Assembly: GCA_964016885.1 (NCBI GenBank)
Contig: OZ024744.1
Location: forward strand, 110,692,536-110,756,535
Source: Eledone cirrhosa
Lineage: Eukaryota; Mollusca; Cephalopoda; Octopoda; Eledonidae
Direction: 5' to 3'
DNA length: 64,000 nt
The notes under the pieces are model-generated. The model was not told the DNA's origin. It worked only from the letters and a program-made list of their open reading frames with translations, and made no database searches. Shown here piece after piece: positions 1 through 15,360 of this stretch (within the stretch, counting starts at the first letter, position 1; each line of letters starts with the position of its first letter). A program made the translations under genes and the position numbers.

Positions 1-663
1 CCATGCCCTGAACACAGTAATGCTACACAATCCACTATAACTTACTTTGCCCTGAACACATTAAATCTACACAAACCACTATAAATTACCTTGCTCTAAA
101 CACAGTAAAACTTTATAATCCGCTATAACTTAACTGGCCTGGAACACAGTAAAACTACACAATCCACTATAACTTAACTGGCCCTGAACACAGTAAAACT
201 ACACAATCCACTATAAGTTACCTTACTCTGAACACAGTAAAACTACACGATCCACTATAACTTACCTTGCCTTAAACACAGTAAAACTACACAATCCACT
301 ATAACTTACATTGCCCTGAACACAATAAAACTACACAAACCACTATAAATTACCTTGCCCTGAACACAGTAAAACTACACAATCCACTATAAATTACCTT
401 GCCCTGAACACAGTAAAACTACACAATCCACTATAACTTTCTTTGCCCTGAACACAGTAAATCTACACAATCCACTATAAATTACCTTGCTTTGAACACA
501 GTAAAACTACACAATCCACTATAACTTAACTGGCCCTGAACACACTAAACTACAGAATCCACTATAACTTACCTTGATCTGAACAAAGGAAACTATACAA
601 TCCACTATAACTTAACTGGCCCTGAACACAGTAAAACTACACAATCCACTATAACTGAACTGG

Positions 664-3600
664 CCCTGAACACAGTAAAACTACACAATCCACTATAACT
701 TAACTGGCCCTGAACACAATAAAATTACACAATCCACTATAACTTAACTGGCCCTGAACACAGTAATACTACACAATCCACTATAACTTAACTGGCCCTG
801 AACACACTAAACTACAGAATCCACTATAACTTACCTTGATCTGAACAAAGGAAACTATACAATCCACTATAACTTAACTGGCCCTGAACACAGTAAAACT
901 ACACAATCCACTATAACTGAACTGGCCCTGAACACAGTAAAACTACACAATCCACTATAACTTAACTGGCCCTGAACACAGTAAAACTACACAATCCACT
1001 ATAACTAAACTGGCCCTGAACACAGTAAAACTACACTATCCACTATAACTTACATTGCCCTGAACACAGTAAACCTACACAAACCATTATAAATTACCTT
1101 GCCCTGAACACGGTAAAACTACACAATCCACTATAATTAACCTTGCCCTGAACACAGTAAAACTACACAATCCACTATAACTTACTTTGCCCTGAACACA
1201 GTAAAACTACACAATCCACTATAACTTAACTGGCCCTGAACACAGTAAAACTACACAATCCACTATAACTGAACTGGCCCTGAACACAGTAAAACTACAC
1301 AATCCACTATAACTTACTTTGCCCTGAAAACAGTAAAACTACACAATCCACTATAACTTAACTGGCCCTGAACACAGTAAAACTACACAATCCACTATAA
1401 CTGAACTGGCCCTGAGCACAGTAAAACTACACAATCCACTATAACTTAACTGGCCCTGAACACAGTAAAACTGCACAATCCACTATAACTTAACTGGCCC
1501 TGAACACAGTAATACTACACAATCCACTATAACCTACCTTGCCCTGATCACAGTAATACTACACAATCCACTATAACTTACTTTGCCCTGAACACAGTAA
1601 AACTACATAATCCACTATAACCTACCTTGCCCCGATCACAGTAAAACTACATAATCCACTATAACTTACTTTGCCCTGAACACAGTAAAACTACACAATC
1701 CACTATAACTGAACTGGCCCTGAACACAGTAAAACTACACAATCCACTATAACTTACTTTGCCCTGAAAACAGTAAAACTACACAATCCACTATAACTTA
1801 ACTGGCCCTGAACACAGTAAAACTACACAATCCACTATAACTGAACTGGCCCTGAGCACAGTAAAACTACACAATCCACTATAACTTAACTGGCCCTGAA
1901 CACAGTAAAACTGCACAATCCACTATAACTTAACTGGCCCTGAACACAGTAATACTACACAATCCACTATAACCTACCTTGCCCTGATCACAGTAATACT
2001 ACACAATCCACTATAACTTACTTTGCCCTGAACACAGTAAAACTACATAATCCACTATAACCTACCTTGCCCCGATCACAGTAAAACTACATAATCCACT
2101 ATAACTTACTCCACTTGCCCTAAACACAGTAAAACTACACAATCCATTATAACTTATCTTGCAGTGAACACAGTAAAACTTCACAATCCACTATAACTTA
2201 CCTTGCCCTGAACACAGTAAAACTACACAATCCACTATAAATTACCTTGCCCTGAACACAGTAAAATTACACGATCCACTATAACTTACTTTGCCCTGAA
2301 AACAGTGAAACTACGCAATCCACTATAAATTACCTTGCTCTGAACAGAGTAAAACTACACAATCCACTATAACTTACCTTGCCCTGAACACAGTAAACTA
2401 CAGAATACACTATAACTTACCTTGCCCAGAACAAAGTAAAACTACGTAATCCACTATACCTTACCTTGCCCTGAACACAGTAAAACTACACAATCCACTA
2501 TAGCTTACATTGCTCTGAACATAGTAAAACTACACAATCCACTATAACTTACTTTGCCATGAACACAGTAAAACTACACAATCCACTATAAATTACCTTG
2601 CCCTGAACACAGTAAAACTACACAATCCACTATAACTTACTTTGCCCTGAACACATTAAAACTACACAAACCACTATAAATTACCTTGCTCTAAACACAG
2701 TAAAACTTTATAATCCACTATAACTTAACTGGCCCTGAACACAGTAAAACTACACAATCCACTATAACTTAACTGGCCCTGAACACAGGAAAACTACACA
2801 ATCCACTAGAAGTTACCTTGCTCTGAACACAGTAAAACTACACAATCCACTATAACTTACATTGTCCTGAACACAATAAAACTACACAAACTACTATAAA
2901 TTACCTTGCCCTGAACACAGTAAAACTACACAATCCACTATAAATTACCTTGCCCTGAACACAGTAAAACTACACAATCCACTATAACTTAACTGGCCCT
3001 GAACACAATAAAATTACACAATCCACTATAACTTAACTGGCCCTGAACACAGTAATACTACACAATCCACTATAACTTAACTGGCCCTGAACACACTAAA
3101 CTACAGAATCCACTATAACTTACCTTGATCTGAACAAAGGAAACTATACAATCCACTATAACTTAACTGGCCCTGAACACAGTAAAACTACACAATCCAC
3201 TATAACTGAACTGGCCCTGAACACAGTAAAACTACACAATCCACTATAACTTAACTGGCCCTGAACACAGTAAAACTACACAATCCACTATAACTAAACT
3301 GGCCCTGAACACAGTAAAACTACACTATCCACTATAACTTACATTGCCCTGAACACAGTAAAACTACACAAACCACTATAAATTACCTTGCCCTGAACAC
3401 GGTAAAACTACACAATCCACTATAATTAACCTTGCCCTGAACACAGTAAAACTACACAATCCACTATAACTTACTTTGCCCTGAACACAGTAAAACTACA
3501 CAATCCACTATAACTTAACTGGCCCTGAACACAGTAAAACTACACAATCCACTATAACTGAACTGGCCCTGAGCACAGTAAAACTACACAATCCACTATA

Positions 3601-4015
3601 ACTTAACTGGCCCTGAACACAGTAAAACTGCACAATCCACTATAACTTAACTGGCCCTGAACACAGTAATACTACACAATCCACTATAACCTACCTTGCC
3701 CTGATCACAGTAATACTACACAATCCACTATAACTTACTTTGCCCTGAACACAGTAAAACTACATAATCCACTATAACCTACCTTGCCCCGATCACAGTA
3801 AAACTACATAATCCACTATAACTTACTCCACTTGCCCTAAACACAGTAAAACTACACAATCCACTATAACTTATCTTGCAGTGAACACAGTAAAACTTCA
3901 CAATCCACTATAACTTACCCTGCCCTGAACACAGTAAAACTACACAATCCACTATAAATTACCTTGCCCTGAACACAGTAAAATTACACGATCCACTATA
4001 ACTTACTTTGCCATG
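664..4015. repeat. Long duplicated satellite block with 572-bp offset change
   Basis: The order of variant monomers from about 664 to 1233 recurs at about 2953-3520 with an offset of 2289 bp (anchor: AATAAAATTACAC near 718 and 3007). After that the match continues from about 1824-2300 to 3541-4015 with an offset of 1717 bp (anchors: CCTGAGCACA at 1851 and 3568; CCACTTGCCC at 2111 and 3828). The offset falls by 572 bp, which is 13 monomers. The second block therefore lacks the segment expanded in the first, which includes the 440-bp duplication. A few substitutions separate the blocks (for example AAACCTAC against AAAACTAC near 1070 and 3358). This is expected from unequal exchange. Confidence 0.8.
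1234..2113. repeat. 440-bp (10-monomer) tandem duplication
   Basis: Two adjacent 440-bp segments, about 1234-1673 and 1674-2113, carry the same ordered series of variant monomers. GCCCTGAAAA occurs at 1321 and 1761. CCTGAGCACA, AACTGCAC, CCTGATCACAGTAATAC and CCCCGATCACAG follow at the same 440-bp spacing. At the ends the copies differ: the first runs into an ACTTTG-type junction, the second into a TTACTCCACTTG (48-bp unit) junction. The near identity over ten monomers indicates a recent duplication. Confidence 0.85.
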
Positions 4016-7000
4016 AACACAGTAAAACTACACAATCCACTTTAAATTACCTTGCCCTGAACACAGTAAAACTACACAATCCACTATAACTTACTTTGCC
4101 CTGAACACATTAAAACTACACAAACCACTATAAATTACCTTGCTCTAAACACAGTAAAACTTTATAATCCACTATAACTTAACTGGCCCTGAACACAGTA
4201 AAACTACACAATCCACTATAACTTAACTGGCCCTGAACACAGTAAAACTACACAATCCACTATAACTTGACTGGCCCTGAACACAGTAAAACTACACAAT
4301 CCACTATAACTTACATTGTCCTGAACACAATAAAACTACACAAACCACTATAAATTACCTTGCCCTGAACACAGTAAAACTACACAATCCACTATAAATT
4401 ACCTTGCCCTGAACACAGTAAAACTACACAATCCACTATAACTTTCTTTGCCCTGAACACAGTAAATCTACACAAACCACTATAAATTACCTTGCTCTAA
4501 ACACAGTAAAACTTTATAATCCACTATAACTTAACTGGCCCGGCACACAGTAAAGCTACACAATCCACTATAATTTAACTGGCCCTGAACACAGTAAAAC
4601 TACACAATCCACTATAAGTTACCTTGCTCTGAACACAGTAAAACTACACAATCCTCTATAATTTAACTGGCCCTGAACACAGTAAAACTACACAATCCAC
4701 TATAACTTACATTGCCCTAAACACAATAAAACTACACAAACCACTATAAATTACCTTGCCCTGAACACAGTAAAACTACACAATCCACTATAAATTACCT
4801 TGCCCTGAACACAGTAAAAGTACACAATCCACTATAACTTTCTTTGCCCTGAACACAGTAAATCTACACAATCCACTATAAATTACCTTGCTTTGAACAC
4901 AGTAAAACTACACAATCCACTATAACTTAACTGGCCCTGAACACACTAAACTACAGAATCCACTATAACTTACCTTGATCTGAACAAAGGAAACTATACA
5001 ATCCACTATAACTTAACTGGCCCTGAACACAGTAAAACTACACAATCCACTATAACTGAACTGGCCCTGAACACAGTAAAACTACACAATCCACTATAAC
5101 TTAACTGGCCCTGAACACAATAAAATTACACAATCCACTATAACTTAAATGGCCCTGAACACAGTAATACTACACAATCCACTATAACTTAACTGGCCCT
5201 GAACACACTAAACTACAGAATCCACTATAACTTACCTTGCTCTGAACAAAGGAAACTACACAATCCACTATAACTTAACTGGCCCTGAACACAATAAAAT
5301 TACACAATCCACTATAACTTAACTGGCCCTGAACACAGTAATACTACAAAATCCACTATAACTTAACTGGCCCTGAACACACTAAACTACAGAATCCACT
5401 ATAACTTACCTTGCTCTGAACAAAGGAAACTACACAATCCACTATAACTGAACTGGCCCTGAACACAGTAAAACTACACAATCCACTATAACTTAACTGG
5501 CCCTGAACACAGTAAAACTACACAATCCATTATAATTTACCTTGATCTGAACACAGTAAAACTACACAATTCACTATAACTTAACTGGCCCTGAACACAG
5601 TAAAACTACACAATCCACTATAACTTACCTTGCCCTGAACACGGTAAAACTACACAATCCACTATAACTTACATTGCCCTGAACACAGTAAAACTACACA
5701 AACCACTATAAATTACCTTGATCTGAACACAGTAAAACTACACAATTCACTATAACTTAACTGGCCCTGAACACAGTAAAACTGCACAAACCACTATGAA
5801 TTACCTTGCCCTGAACACGGTAAAACAACACAATCCACTATAATTAACCTTGCCCTGAACACAGTAAAACTACACAATCCACTATAGCTTACCTTGCTCT
5901 GAACACAGTAAAACTACACAATGCACTATAACTTAACTGGCTCTGAACACAGTAAAACTACACAATCCACTATAACTTAACTGGCCCTGAACACGGTAAA
6001 ACTACACAATCCACTATAATTAACCTTGCCCTGAACACAGTAAAACGACACAATCCACTATAACTTACCTTGCCCTGAATACAGTAAAACTACACAATCC
6101 ACTATAACTGAACTGGCCCTGAACACAGTAAAACTACACAATCCACTATAACTTAACTGGCCCTGAACACAGTAAATCTACACAATCCACTATAACTCAA
6201 CTGGCCCTGAACACAGTAAAACTACACAATCCACTATAACTTAACTGGCCCTGAACACAGTAAAACTGCACAATCCACTATAACTTAACTGGCCCTGAAC
6301 ACGGCAATACTACACAATCCACTATAAGTTACCTTGCTCTGAACACAGTAAAACTACACAATCCACTATAATTTAACTGGCCCTGAACACAGTAATACTA
6401 CACAATCCACTATAACTTAACTGGCCCTGAACACACTAAACTACAGAATCCACCATAACTTACCTTGCTCTGAACAAAGGAAACTACACAATCCACTATA
6501 ACTTAACTGGCCCTGAACACAGTAAAACTACACAATCCACTACAACTTAACTGGCCCTGAACACAGTAAAACTACACAATCCACTATAACTCAACTGGCC
6601 CTGAACACAGTAAAACTACACGATCCACTATAAGTTACCTTGCTCTGAACACAGTAAAACTACACAATCCACTATAACTTAACTGGCCCTGAACACAGTA
6701 AAACTACACCATCCACTATAACTTACCCTGCCCTGAACACAGTAAAACTACTCAATCCACTATAACTTACCTTGCACTGAACACAGTAAAACAACACAAT
6801 CCACTATAACTTACCTTGCACTGAACACAGTAAAACTACACAATCCACTATAACTTACTTTGCCCTGAATACAGTAAAACTACACAATCCACTATACCTT
6901 ACCTTGCTCTGGACCCACTAGAACTACACAATCCACTATACCTTACCTTGCACTGAACACAGTAAAACTACACAATCTACTATAACTTACCTTGCCCTGA

Positions 7001-8399
7001 ACACAGTAAAACTACACAATCCACTATAACTTACCTTGCCCTGAACTCAGTAAAACTACACAATCCACTATTACTTACTTTGCCCTGAACAGAGTAAAAC
7101 TACAAGATCCACTATAAATTACCTTGCTCTGAACACAGTAAAACTACACAATCCACTATAACTTACCATGCTCTGAACACAGTCAAACTACACAATCCAC
7201 TATAACTTACCTTGCCCTGAACACAGTAATACTACACAATCCACTATAACTTACTTTGCCCTGAACACAGTAAATCTACATAATCCACTATAACTTACTC
7301 CACTTGCCCTAAACACAGTAAAACTACACGATCCACTATAACTTATCTTGCACTGAACACAGTAAAACTTCACAAACCACTATAACTTACCTTGCCCTGA
7401 ACACAGTAAAACTACACTATCCACTATAAATTACCTTGCCCTGAACACAATAAAACTACACAATCCACTATAACTTACTTTGCCCTGAACACAGTAAAAC
7501 TAGACGACCCACTATAACTTACATTGCCCTGAACACATTAAAACTACACAAACCACTATAAATTACCTTGCCCTGAACACAGTAAAACTACACAATCCAC
7601 TACAGTTTACCTTGCCCTGAACACAGTAAAACTACACAATCCACTATAACTTACCTTGCACTGAACACAGTAATACTACACAATCCACTATAACTTACCT
7701 TGCCCTGAACAGAGTAATACTACACAATCCACTATAACATACTTTGCCCTGAACACATTAAAACTACACAAACCACTATAACTTACCTTGCCCTGAACAC
7801 AGTAAAACTACACAATCCACTATAACATACTTTGCCCTGAACACAGTAAAACTCCATAATCCACTATAACTTACCTTGCCCTGAACACAGTAAAACTACA
7901 CAATACACTATAACTTAACTGGCCCTGAACACAGTAAAACTACACAATCCACTATAAGTTACCTTGCTCTGAACACAGTAAAACTAGACAATCCACTATA
8001 ACTTACCTTGCCCTGAACACAGTAAAACTACACAATCCACTATAAATTACCTTGCTCTAAACACAGTAAAGCTAGACAATCCACTATAACTTACCTTGCG
8101 CTGAACACAGTAAAACTACACAATCCACTATAACTTAACTGGCCCTGAACACAGGAAAACTACACAATCCACTATAACTTAACCGGCCCTGAACACACTA
8201 AACTACAGAATCCACTATAACTTAACTGGCCCTGAACACAGTAAAACTACACAATCCACTATAACTTAACTGGCCCTGAACAAAGTAAAACTACACAATC
8301 CACTATAACTTAACTGGCCCTGAACACAGTAAAAATACACAATCCACTATAACTTAACTGGCCCTGAACACAGTAAAACTACACAATCCACTATAATTT

Positions 8400-11300
8400 A
8401 TTTTGCCCTAAACACAGTAAAACTACATAATCCACTATAACCTAACTTGCCCTGATCACAGTAAAACTACATAATCCACTATAACTTATCTTGCACTGAA
8501 CACAGTAAAACTTCACAATCCACTAAAACTTACCTTGCCCTGAACACAGTAAAACTACACAATCCACTATAGCTTACCTTGCCCTGAAAACAGTAGAACT
8601 ACACAATCCACTATAAATTACCTTGTTCTGAACACAGTAAAACTACACAATCCACTATAAAGTACCTTGCTCTGAACACAGTAAAACTACACAATCCACT
8701 ATAACTTACTTTGCCATGAACACAGTAAAACTACAGAATCCACTATAACTTACCTTGCACTGAACACAGTAAAACTACACAATCCACTATAAACTACCTT
8801 GCCCTGAACACAGTAAAACTACACAATCCACTATAACTTACTTTGCCCTGAACACATTAAATCTACACAAACCACTATAAATTACCTTGCTCTAAACACA
8901 GTAAAACTTTATAATCCACTATAACTTAACTGGCCCGGAACACAGTAAAACTACACGATCCACTATAACTTAACTGGCCCTGAACACAGTAAAACTACAC
9001 AATCCACTATAAGTTACCTTGCTCTGAACACAGTAAAACTACACAATCCACTATAATTTAACTGGCCCTGAACACAGTAAAACTACACAATCCAATATAA
9101 CTTACCTTGCCTTGAACACAGTAAAACTACACAATCCACTATAACTTACATTGCCCTGAACACAATAAAACTACACAAACCACTATAAATTACCTTGCCC
9201 TGAACACAGTAAAACTACACAATCCACTATAAATAACCTTGCCCTGAACAGAGTAAAACTACACAATCTACTATAACTTTCTTTGCCCTGAACACAGTAA
9301 ATCTACACAATCCACTATAAATTACCTTGCTTTGAACACAGTAAAACTACACAATCCACTATAACTTACCTTGCCCTGAACACAGTAAAACTACACAATC
9401 TACTATAACTTACCTTGCCCTGAACACAGTAAAATTACACAATCCACTATAACTAACCTTGCCCTGAACACAGTAAAACTACACAATCCACTATAACTTA
9501 ACTGGCCCTGAACACAGTAAAACTACACAATCCACTATAAATTACCTTGCCCTGAACACAGTAAAACTACAGAATCCACTATAACTTACCTTGATCTGAA
9601 CAAAGGAAACTATACAATCCACTATAACTTAACTGGCCCTGAACACAGTTAAACTACACAATCCACTATAACTGAACTGGCCCTGAACACAGTAAAACTA
9701 CACAATCCACTATAACTTAACTGGCCCTGAACACACTAAACTACAGAATCCACTATAACTTACCTTGATCTGAACAAAGGAAACTATACAATCCACTATA
9801 ACTTAACTGGCCCTGAACACAGTAAAACTACACAATCCACTATAACTTAACTGGCCCTGAACACAGTAAAACTACACAATCCACTATAACTTAACTGGCC
9901 CTGAACACAGTAAAACTACACAATCCACTATAACTCAACTGGCCCTGAACACAGTAAAACTACACAATCCACTATAAGTTACCTTGCTCTGAACACAGTG
10001 ACACTGCACAATCCACTATAACTTAACTGGCCCTGAACACAGTAAAACTACACAATCCTCTATAACTTACGTTGCCCTGAACACAGTAAAACTACACAAT
10101 CCACTATAACTTACTCCACTTGCCCTAAACACAGTAAAACTACACAATCCACTATAACTTATCTTGCACTGAACACAGTAAAACTTCACAATCCACTGAA
10201 ACTTATCTTGCCCTGAACACAGTAAAACTACACAATCCACTATAGCTTACCTTGCCCTGAAAACAGTAGAACTACACAATCCACTATAAATTACCTTGTT
10301 CTGAACACAGTAAGACTACACAATCCACTATAGCTTACCTTGCCCTGAAAACAGTAAAACTACACAATCCACTATAACGTACCTTGCTCTGAACACAGTA
10401 AGACTACACAATCCACTATAACTTACTTTGCCATGAACACAGTAAAACTACAGAATCCACTATAACTTACCTTGCACTGAACACAGTAAAACTACACAAT
10501 CCACTATAAATTACCTTGTCCTGAACACAGTAAATCTACACAATCCACTATAACTTACTTTGCCCTGAACACATTAAATCTACACAAACCACTATAAATT
10601 ACCTTGCTCTAAACACAGTAAAACTTTATAATCCACTATAACTTAACTGGCCCGGAACACAGTAAAACTACACAATCCACTATAACTTAACTGGCCCTGA
10701 ACACAGTAAAACTACACAATCCACTATAAGTTACCTTGCTCTGAACACAGTAAAACTACACAATCCACTATAATTTAACTGGCCCTGAACACAGTAAAAC
10801 TACACAATCCAATATAACTTACCTTGCCTTGAACACAGTAAAACTACACAATCCACTATAACTTACATTGCCCTGAACACAATAAAACTACACAAACCAC
10901 TATAAATTACCTTGCCCTGAACACAGTAAAACTACACAATCCACTATAAATAACCTTGCCCTGAACAGAGTAAAACTACACAATCTACTATAACTTTCTT
11001 TGCCCTGAACACAGTAAATCTACACAATCCACTATAAATTACCTTGCTTTGAACACAGTAAAACTACACAATCCACTATAACTTACCTTGCCCTGAACAC
11101 AGTAAAACTACACAATCTACTATAACTTACCTTGCCCTGAACACAGTAAAATTACACAATCCACTATAACTAACCTTGCCCTGAACACAGTAAAACTACA
11201 CAATCCACTATAACTTAACTGGCCCTGAACACAGTAAAACTACACAATCCACTATAAATTACCTTGCCCTGAACACAGTAAAACTACAGAATCCACTATA

Positions 11301-14300
11301 ACTTACCTTGATCTGAACAAAGGAAACTATACAATCCACTATAACTTAACTGGCCCTGAACACAGTTAAACTACACAATCCACTATAACTGAACTGGCCC
11401 TGAACACAGTAAAACTACACAATCCACTATAACTTAACTGGCCCTGAACACACTAAACTACAGAATCCACTATAACTTACCTTGATCTGAACAAAGGAAA
11501 CTATACAATCCACTATAACTTAACTGGCCCTGAACACAGTAAAACTACACAATCCACTATAACTTAACTGGCCCTGAACACAGTAAAACTACACAATCCA
11601 CTATAACTTAACTGGCCCTGAACACAGTAAAACTACACAATCCACTATAACTCAACTGGCCCTGAACACAGTAAAACTACACAATCCACTATAAGTTACC
11701 TTGCTCTGAACACAGTGACACTGCACAATCCACTATAACTTAACTGGCCCTGAACACAGTAAAACTACACAATCCTCTATAACTTACGTTGCCCTGAACA
11801 CAGTAAAACTACACAATCCACTATAACTTACTCCACTTGCCCTAAACACAGTAAAACTACACAATCCACTATAACTTACTCCACTTGCCCTAAACACAGT
11901 AAAACTACACAATCCACTATAACTTATCTTGCACTGAACACAGTAAAACTTCACAATCCACTGAAACTTACCTTGCCCTGAACACAGTAAAACTACACAA
12001 TCCACTATAGCTTACCTTGCCCTGAAAACAGTAGAACTACACAATCCACTATAAATTACCTTGTTCTGAACACAGTAAGACTACACAATCCACTATAGCT
12101 TACCTTGCCCTGAAAACAGTAAAACTACACAATCCACTATAACGTACCTTGCTCTGAACACAGTAAGACTACACAATCCACTATAACTTACTTTGCCATG
12201 AACACAGTAAAACTACAGAATCCACTATAACTTACCTTGCACTGAACACAGTAAAACTACACAATCCACTATAAATTACCTTGTCCTGAACACAGTAAAT
12301 CTACACAATCCACTATAACTTACTTTGCCCTGAACACATTAAATCTACACAAACCACTATAAATTACCTTGCTCTAAACACAGTAAAACTTTATAATCCA
12401 CTATAACTTAACTGGCCCGGAACACAGTAAAACTACACAATCCACTATAACTTAACTGGCCCTGAACACAGTAAAACTACACAATCCACTATAAGTTACC
12501 TTGCTCTGAACACAGTAAAACTACACAATCCACTATAATTTAACTGGCCCTGAACACAGTAAAACTACACAATCCACTATAACTTACCTTGCCTTGAACA
12601 CAGTAAAACTACACAATCCACTATAACTTACATTGCCCTGAACACAATAAAACTACACAAACCACTATAAATTACCTTGCCCTGAACACAGTAAAACTAC
12701 ACAATCCACTATAAATAACCTTGCCCTGAACAGAGTAAAACTACACAATCTACTATAACTTTCTTTGCCCTGAACACAGTAAATCTACACAATCCACTAT
12801 AAATTACCTTGCTTTGAACACAGTAAATCTACACAATCCACTATAACTTACCTTGCCCTGAACACAGTAAAACTACACAATCTACTATAACTTACCTTGC
12901 CCTGAACACAGTAAAATTACACAATCCACTATAACTAACCTTGCCCTGAACACAGTAAAACTACACAATCCACTATAACTTAACTGGCCCTGAACACAGT
13001 AAAACTACACAATCCACTATAAATTACCTTGCCCTGAACACAGTAAAACTACAGAATCCACTATAACTTACCTTGATCTGAACAAAGGAAACTATACAAT
13101 CCACTATAACTTAACTGGCCCTGAACACAGTTAAACTACACAATCCACTATAACTGAACTGGCCCTGAACACAGTAAAACTACACAATCCACTATAACTT
13201 AACTGGCCCTGAACACACTAAACTACAGAATCCACTATAACTTACCTTGATCTGAACAAAGGAAACTATACAATCCACTATAACTTAACTGGCCCTGAAC
13301 ACAGTAAAACTACACAATCCACTATAACTTAACTGGCCCTGAACACAGTAAAACTACACAATCCACTATAACTTAACTGGCCCTGAACACAGTAAAACTA
13401 CACAATCCACTATAACTCAACTGGCCCTGAACACAGTAAAACTAAACAATCCACTATAAGTTACCTTGCTCTGAACACAGTGACACTGCACAATCCACTA
13501 TAACTTAACTGGCCCTGAACACAGTAAAACTACACAATCCTCTATAACTTACGTTGCCCTGAACACAGTAAAACTACACAATCCACTATAACTTACTCCA
13601 CTTGCCCTAAACACAGTAAAACTACACAATCCACTATAACTTATCTTGCACTGAACACAGTAAAACTTCACAATCCACTGAAACTTACCTTGCCCTGAAC
13701 ACAGTAAAACTACACAATCCACTATAGCTTACCTTGCCCTGAAAACAGTAGAACTACACAATCCACTATAAATTACCTTGTTCTGAACACAGTAAAACTA
13801 CACAATCCACTATAGCTTACCTTGCCCTGAAAACAGTAGAACTACACAATCCACTATAAATTACCTTGCCCTGAAAACAGTAGAACTACACAATCCACTA
13901 TAAATTACCTTGTTCTGAACACAGTAAAACTACACAATCCACTATAGCTTACCTTGCTCTGAACACAGTAAGACTACACAATCCACTATAACTTACTTTG
14001 CCATGAACACAGTAAAACTACAGAATCCACTATAACTTACCTTGCACTGAACACAGTAAAACTACACAATCCACTATAAATTACCTTGTCCTGAACACAG
14101 TAAATCTACACAATCCACTATAACTTACTTTGCCCTGAACACATTAAATCTACACAAACCACTATAAATTACCTTGCTCTAAACACAGTAAAACTTTATA
14201 ATCCACTATAAGTTAACTGGCCCGGAACACAGTAAAACTACACAATCCACTATAACTTAACTGGCCCTGAACACAGTAAAACTACACAATCCACTATAAG

Positions 14301-15360
14301 TTACCTTGCTCTGAACACAGTAAAACTACACAATCCACTATAATTTAACTGGCCCTGAACACAGTAAAACTACACAATCCACTATAACTTACCTTGCCTT
14401 GAACACAGTAAAACTACACAATCCACTATAACTTACATTGCCCTGAAGACAATAAAACTACACAAACCACTATAAATTACCTTGCCCTGAACACAGTAAA
14501 ACTACACAATCCACTATAAATAACCTTGCCCTGAACAGAGTAAAACTACACAATCCACTATAACTTAACTGGCCCTGAACACAGTAAAACTACACAATCC
14601 ACTGTAACTTTCTTTGCCCTGAACACAGTAAATCTACACAATCCACTATAAATTACCTTGCTTTGAACACAGAAAAACTACACAATCCACTATAACTTAC
14701 CTTGCCCTGAACACAGTAAAACTACACAATCTACTATAACTTACCTTGCCCTGAACACAGTAAAATTACACAATCCACTATAACTGAACTGGCCCTGAAC
14801 ACAGTAAAACTACACAATCCACTATAACTTAACTGGCCCTGAACACAGTAAAACTACACAATCCACTATAAATTACCTTGCCCTGAACACAGTAAAACTA
14901 CAGAATCCACTATAACTTACCTTGATCTGAACAAAGGAAACTATACAATCCACTATAACTTAACTGGCCCTGAACACAGTAAAACTACAGAATCCACTAT
15001 AACTGAACTGGCCCTGAACACAGTAAAACTACACAATCCACTATAACTTAACTGGCCCTGAACACACTAAACTACAGAATCCACTATAACTTACCTTGAT
15101 CTGAACAAAGGAAACTATACAATCCACTATAACTTAACTGGCCCTGAACACAGTAAAACTACACAATCCACTATAACTTAACTGGCCCTGAACACAGTAA
15201 AACTACACAATCCACTATAACTCAACTGGCCCTGAACACAGTAAAACTACACAATCCACTATAAGTTACCTTGCTCTGAACACAGTGACACTGCACAATC
15301 CACTATAACTTAACTGGCCCTGAACACAGTAAAACTACACAATCCTCTATAACTTACCTT
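8400..15360. repeat. Higher-order repeat of about 1.7 kb, four tandem copies
   Basis: A series of about 39 variant monomers is repeated in tandem. The rare variant GTAAAACTTTATAATCC occurs at 8901, 10618, 12383 and 14188, and CCTCTATAACTTAC occurs at 10057, 11774, 13539 and 15344. Both anchors give the same spacings: 1717, 1765 and 1805 bp. The 48-bp difference is one extra 48-bp unit in the second interval (see 11792-11887). The 1805-bp interval is 88 bp (two monomers) longer than 1717, matching an extra run of CAGTAGAACTAC and TTGTTCTG units at about 13740-13930. The first copy, from about 8400, also lacks a unit near 10300 present in the second: the TTGTTCTG anchor shifts by 1673 rather than 1717. 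Outer boundaries are approximate. Confidence 0.88.
11792..11887. repeat. Adjacent pair of 48-bp monomer variants
   Basis: Two successive units, 11792-11839 and 11840-11887, are 48 bp rather than 44 bp because they end TTACTCCACTTG, with four extra bases compared with TTACTTTG/TTACCTTG types. Single 48-bp units of this kind also occur near 2111, 3828, 7290, 10110, 13590 and 16760. Because 48 is a multiple of 3, two in a row hold the reading frame, and this produces a spurious repetitive open frame on the minus strand (11784-12005) with a 16-residue period. The pair also accounts for the 48-bp lengthening of one 1.7-kb HOR interval. Confidence 0.9.

Noticed and set aside
11784..12005. Open frame of 73 residues on the minus strand with 16-residue repeats
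   Set aside because: It is read entirely from satellite. Two adjacent 48-bp variant units keep the frame open by chance; it has no non-satellite sequence and no support as a gene.
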